From: Kriegella aquimaris
Lineage (GTDB): Bacteria; Bacteroidota; Bacteroidia; Flavobacteriales; Flavobacteriaceae
DNA: 64,000 nucleotides
Assembly (NCBI RefSeq): GCF_900103215.1
Contig: NZ_FNGV01000002.1
Coordinates: 186,001 to 250,000, forward strand
Reading direction: 5' to 3'
The stretch's first letter is position 1; every line of letters begins with the position of its first letter. The notes beneath the pieces were generated by a model. The model saw only the letters and a list, made by a program, of their open reading frames with translations, was not told the DNA's origin and did no database searches. Both the position numbers and the translations under genes were made by a program. Positions 60,839 to 64,000 of this stretch are shown piece after piece.

Positions 60839-61837
60839 TTAAATAAAACTTCTAAACAATGAATTTCGCAATAGCCATTCAAATACTAACAAAGCCCCTG
60901 CCAAAAGCACCCATGGCCGAAATTTTTCTTCATATTTATAGTATTTGAACTCTTCTATTTCTGTTTTCTCAAGTTTGTTTATTTCGTCGTAAATAGCCTC
61001 TAATTTCTCGTTGTTGGTGGCCCTAAAATATTGTCCACCCGTAGCATTTGCAATATCCTTTAACAAAGTTTCGTCAATTTCGACTTGACGCATGCCATAT
61101 CTAAAAGACCCGTCGGCATTGTAAGAAATGGGGGTTAAGGCGTTGCCATTCGTGCCAAGGCCTATCGTATAAGTTTTTATTCCAAATTCAACAGCGAGAT
61201 CTGCGGCGGTCTGGGGTTCGATAAAACCCGAATTATTGACACCGTCTGTTAACAATATAATTATTTTGCTGACGGCCTTACTTTCTTTCAACCTGTTCAC
61301 CGATGTGGCCAATCCCATTCCTATTGCGGTTCCATCGTTCAATTGCCCGTAGGTTATTTCTCGTAGTGCGTTGAGAACGATTGATTTATCACTCGTAATG
61401 GGAGTTTTGGTAAATGCTTCCCCTGCGTAGGCCACTAACCCTATTCTGTCATTCGGTCTTTTCTTTATAAAATCAGAAGCTACCTTTTTCAATGCCGATA
61501 ATCGGTTCGGTTTTAAATCTCTGGCGAGCATACTTGAAGAGACATCAATGGTCATTACAATATCGATACCTTTGGTTGTCTTTGTTCTAGTAGAAATATC
61601 TTCGGTTTGGGGGCGTGCCATAGCTACGATAATTGCCGCCAATGCCAATAATCTAAATAGAAACAACATGGGTTTTAGCTTAGGAAGTAGTCCTCCTTTG
61701 GAAAACCCCTTGATACTTGAAATTTTAAGGGATGCACTTTGTTCATTTCGCTTGAAAAAATACCATAGCGCAGCTAATGGCAGCAATAACAGTAGCCAAA
61801 AGAACTCAGGGTTTGCAAATGATATATTTTCGAACAT
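60839..61837 (-). CDS. batA: BatA-type VWA domain membrane protein
   Basis: A 332-aa VWA protein with N-terminal membrane segments and the metal motif DVSSSMLARD. LLTDGVNNSGFI gives the downstream part. The C-terminus returns to the membrane. It begins immediately after the stop of the upstream membrane gene, a tight operon. The Bat cluster is linked to oxidative-stress resistance and envelope function in Bacteroides and Leptospira. Confidence 0.92.
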   Translation of the reverse strand: MFENISFANPEFFWLLLLLPLAALWYFFKRNEQSASLKISSIKGFSKGGLLPKLKPMLFLFRLLALAAIIVAMARPQTEDISTRTKTTKGIDIVMTIDVSSSMLARDLKPNRLSALKKVASDFIKKRPNDRIGLVAYAGEAFTKTPITSDKSIVLNALREITYGQLNDGTAIGMGLATSVNRLKESKAVSKIIILLTDGVNNSGFIEPQTAADLAVEFGIKTYTIGLGTNGNALTPISYNADGSFRYGMRQVEIDETLLKDIANATGGQYFRATNNEKLEAIYDEINKLEKTEIEEFKYYKYEEKFRPWVLLAGALLVFEWLLRNSLFRSFI

Positions 61838-63496
61838 CTATGCCTCTGTTTTTACCTCTACGGTTTTTAATATACGATCTACAATTTCTTGGGCGTAGGT
61901 ATCATCTTCTTGCCAAGTCAGTAACACTTGTTGTTGAAAGCCTTTGCCTCCAAAACTTAATATTACATATTTTCCGGTGACCAGTTTCGATGAGTCAGGC
62001 ACCTTGAATTTTCCGCTTCCATAAGTTTTTATTCCCTTTACCCCGGTAATTGTCGAGAATTCCTCTTGTTTGGTAATAATATTTTTTGCTCCCTTTTTCT
62101 CAAAGTTTTTCAGTAGCTGTTCTATGGTTTTTTCATGATCAGGCTCAACGGGTTGGGCAAAGGTTGTTGATGTTGTGGCAATCGTAAGAAGGGTTGCATC
62201 ATTTTGGTATATAAAAGTCTGCAACTCTTGAATATTTGCCTTTGCCTCTGGAGGAAGCTTGATATTCTGTCTAACCAGAACTTCAGGTGTTTCAAGATCT
62301 ATAGGAGGGTACCCATAAGAACTCGAAACCCATTCCTTTTCCAAAAGTCGCTTCGAAGCATTTCCGGTAACCGTATCCCATACATACCCTGGACCATAAT
62401 ACGCGGCTAAAGATACGATGGCAATTAGTATCGCTCCCACAGCGATGCCCGCTGTCAACACCCATTTTTTTCTTTGTTGCTTTCGAGCCAATTCTTCTAG
62501 GTATTCTTCTTGTTCCATCAATTCTTCCTCGGTGGGCTCTGGAAGTGCATCGTGGGTCTTTATTACGATTTGTTCGATCGATTTCCTATCTTGTTCCGCC
62601 ACTGTCGTGTCCGGTTTTGATTTGGCAAATTTTACCAAATCCGCGGTCTGCAAAATGCGTTTGAATTGATGAAGGGTGTCATGGTCAAGCTTCAGTTCCC
62701 CCGCATCCTTCAACATTTCCAATTTGGTGATTAGTTCATCTGTTGTACTTTCCAATGCCGATACATGGGCATCCTCTTCAAGGTAAGAACGTACAATGGC
62801 CGTAAGTTCGGTATAGTATTCTTTATATTCGTCTTGTATCAGGTATTTCGAATTTTCGAGCTTTTTCAGCTCCAAAAGCGCTCTGTCATAGGGTGGTAAC
62901 AAAGCTTCTTTTTCCGCTTCGGTCAATGGTTTTTTCCGAAAAAAGAACCAATAAATAAGTCCGCCTAGCACAACCAACCCAATAAGAATGCCCAGTAGTA
63001 TTTTCCAGAATTGTGTGTTACTTTTTTGCACCTCCATCAATGGCTTGATATCGTACATTTTTTGTGCGAGCGTGTCGACGGGGATATTAGCTACCTCAAT
63101 TTCCAATGAGTCGGTGAAATAACCCTTACCATCAATTTCGATACGTTGGGCAGGTAATTTGTAAGAGCCTGAATCGAATTGGGTAAGCGCGTAAATTTTT
63201 TGAAGTGTATATCTGTCACTTTTTTTAGTTGTGTCGGTTGCAAAGGCCTCAACGGTTTCTAGGGGAGAGAAGGTTTGCCCTTCCGGAAAAATAACCTGCG
63301 CCGTAGAATCGGCCTCAACGGTCACCTTAAAATTTATTTGTTCCCCTATTTTAATGCTAGTCGTATCGACCTCAGAGCGTACGGATGGTATGTTTTGTGA
63401 AAAGCCTTGAAAAGCACAAATAAAAATCAGGCATGCGACCATACACCGCAAAACCTGCGATTTATAATAATTTTGTATTACCTTTTCGTTTTTCAT
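61838..63496 (-). CDS. Bat-operon membrane protein, unknown function
   Basis: A 552-aa protein between the DUF58 gene and batA. It has a signal peptide, an extracytoplasmic BatD-like beta domain (residues 32-145), a membrane segment near 165-190, and a soluble coiled-coil region resembling the tail of BatD (YKEYYTELTAIVRSYLEEDAHVSALESTTDEL). A second membrane segment lies near 345-365, followed by a C-terminal domain of about 185 residues. It looks like a BatD-tail homologue with an added C-terminal domain. Function is inferred only from the operon. Confidence 0.8.
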   Translation of the reverse strand: MKNEKVIQNYYKSQVLRCMVACLIFICAFQGFSQNIPSVRSEVDTTSIKIGEQINFKVTVEADSTAQVIFPEGQTFSPLETVEAFATDTTKKSDRYTLQKIYALTQFDSGSYKLPAQRIEIDGKGYFTDSLEIEVANIPVDTLAQKMYDIKPLMEVQKSNTQFWKILLGILIGLVVLGGLIYWFFFRKKPLTEAEKEALLPPYDRALLELKKLENSKYLIQDEYKEYYTELTAIVRSYLEEDAHVSALESTTDELITKLEMLKDAGELKLDHDTLHQFKRILQTADLVKFAKSKPDTTVAEQDRKSIEQIVIKTHDALPEPTEEELMEQEEYLEELARKQQRKKWVLTAGIAVGAILIAIVSLAAYYGPGYVWDTVTGNASKRLLEKEWVSSSYGYPPIDLETPEVLVRQNIKLPPEAKANIQELQTFIYQNDATLLTIATTSTTFAQPVEPDHEKTIEQLLKNFEKKGAKNIITKQEEFSTITGVKGIKTYGSGKFKVPDSSKLVTGKYVILSFGGKGFQQQVLLTWQEDDTYAQEIVDRILKTVEVKTEA

Positions 63497-63501
63497 TGAA
63501 A

Positions 63502-64000
63502 TCAGCCTCTTCGCTTAAAATAACCCAACAATTTTTTTACATAACTTTCATCGACCCTGCAACTTAATACGCCGCAACCCGATTTGGTAAAACTATTCTT
63601 AAAATATTCGACGCGTTCTTCTTGGTAACTCGCATATGCCCTACGCACCCTTTTCGATTGGGTGTTGACCAATTGAACGGTGCCGGTCTCTGCATCTTCC
63701 ATTTGTACCATGCCTAAATTGGGTATCTGCTCTTCACGTTCGTCGTAAACGCGTATTCCCGTAACATCGTGTTTGTTTCCGATTATCTTTAACGTGCGCT
63801 CATAATCTTCGGCAATAAAGTCGGATAGTACAAAAACGATAGCCTTCTTTTTCATTACGTTGGTCAGGTACTTTAAAGCCCCGGCAACATCTGTCTTATT
63901 ACTTTTTGGTCTAAACTCAAGCAGTTCACGAATGATTCGAAGCACATGGCTCTTTCCTTTTTTGGGAGGAATAAAAAGCTCGATTTCATCGGAAAAAAGA
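63502..64000 (-). CDS. DUF58 domain-containing protein, truncated by the window edge
   Basis: The C-terminal 165 residues of a DUF58 protein. The frame runs past the window end without a start; the first visible segment is LFSDEIELFIPPKKGKSHVL. AIVFVLSDFIAEDYERTLKIIGNKHDVTGIRVYDEREEQIP is a VWA-like part of the family. In this operon DUF58 follows a MoxR-type ATPase, which would be beyond the window. It is 5 bp upstream of the next gene. Confidence 0.88.
   Translation of the reverse strand, partial: LFSDEIELFIPPKKGKSHVLRIIRELLEFRPKSNKTDVAGALKYLTNVMKKKAIVFVLSDFIAEDYERTLKIIGNKHDVTGIRVYDEREEQIPNLGMVQMEDAETGTVQLVNTQSKRVRRAYASYQEERVEYFKNSFTKSGCGVLSCRVDESYVKKLLGYFKRRG

Noticed and set aside
1-64000. 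tRNA, rRNA, insertion sequence, prophage or toxin-antitoxin genes
   Set aside because: I looked through the gaps and gene products and saw none. Short tRNAs could be missed by eye; a tRNA scan would settle this.

Overview
This window looks like a chromosomal segment of a Bacteroidota bacterium, most likely a marine member of the Flavobacteriaceae. Reasons: moderate-to-low GC; promoter boxes of the flavobacterial TAnnTTTG type; a TSP3-OmpA outer-membrane protein; an IPExxxVDY-family protein; a complete Bat (aerotolerance) operon; and proteins typical of that family throughout. I saw no rRNA, tRNA, CRISPR array, insertion sequence or phage gene. Most of the window is ordinary housekeeping DNA; the least conventional stretches are 10.35-11.38 kb and 28.6-36.0 kb.

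Layout. 0-9.7 kb: an SDR oxidoreductase, then a minus-strand block with an AddB-like nuclease, an OmpA protein, glycine C-acetyltransferase (Kbl) and an AddA/UvrD-like helicase-nuclease. The two halves of the presumed end-resection enzyme are separated by ompA and kbl. 9.7-16.9 kb: superoxide dismutase, a one-kilobase gap holding four tandem minus-strand small-RNA units, then purF, a PfkB kinase, an endonuclease/exonuclease/phosphatase protein, RNase H and purN. 17.0-21.5 kb: acpP-fabF-rnc, an IPExxxVDY protein and pyruvate kinase, all plus strand. 21.5-24.5 kb: an AraC regulator, a 47-residue His/Cys-rich small ORF, an AhpD-like protein, a cupredoxin-like secreted protein and a Crp/Fnr regulator. 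24.5-28.6 kb: a frameshifted rhodanese remnant, cydAB (cytochrome bd oxidase) and a YeeE/YedE pair, a low-oxygen and sulfur-handling neighbourhood.

28.6-36.0 kb is accessory in character. It has a sulfatase, a predicted beta-propeller protein, an FG-GAP/VCBS protein and a short PdxH-like protein, interspersed with three clusters of an ATTGC...GCAAT dispersed repeat, then two AT-rich orphan genes with shared flanking motifs. 36.0-40.0 kb: a membrane dipeptidase, DNA polymerase IV, an NAD(P)-binding protein, a CYTH protein and a YciI-like lipoprotein.

40.0-51.4 kb (minus): two RND efflux systems. The first runs GbsR/MarR-like regulator, adaptor, pump, outer-membrane factor, TetR regulator. The second has only an adaptor and a pump and may share the outer-membrane factor. 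51.4-56.2 kb (minus): pheS with a small downstream gene; then carbonic anhydrase with a SulP transporter and a small membrane protein, a plausible bicarbonate-handling set. 56.3-64.0 kb (minus): the Bat operon (DUF58, a large membrane protein, BatA, BatB, BatC-like, BatD, BatE-like), cut by the window edge.

The best candidate for something undescribed is the four-copy array at 10.54-11.29 kb. Each unit has a TAnnTTTG box exactly 5-6 nt before a nearly invariant 40-nt block, which is followed directly by an intrinsic terminator. The terminator stems pair fully only when read on the minus strand.
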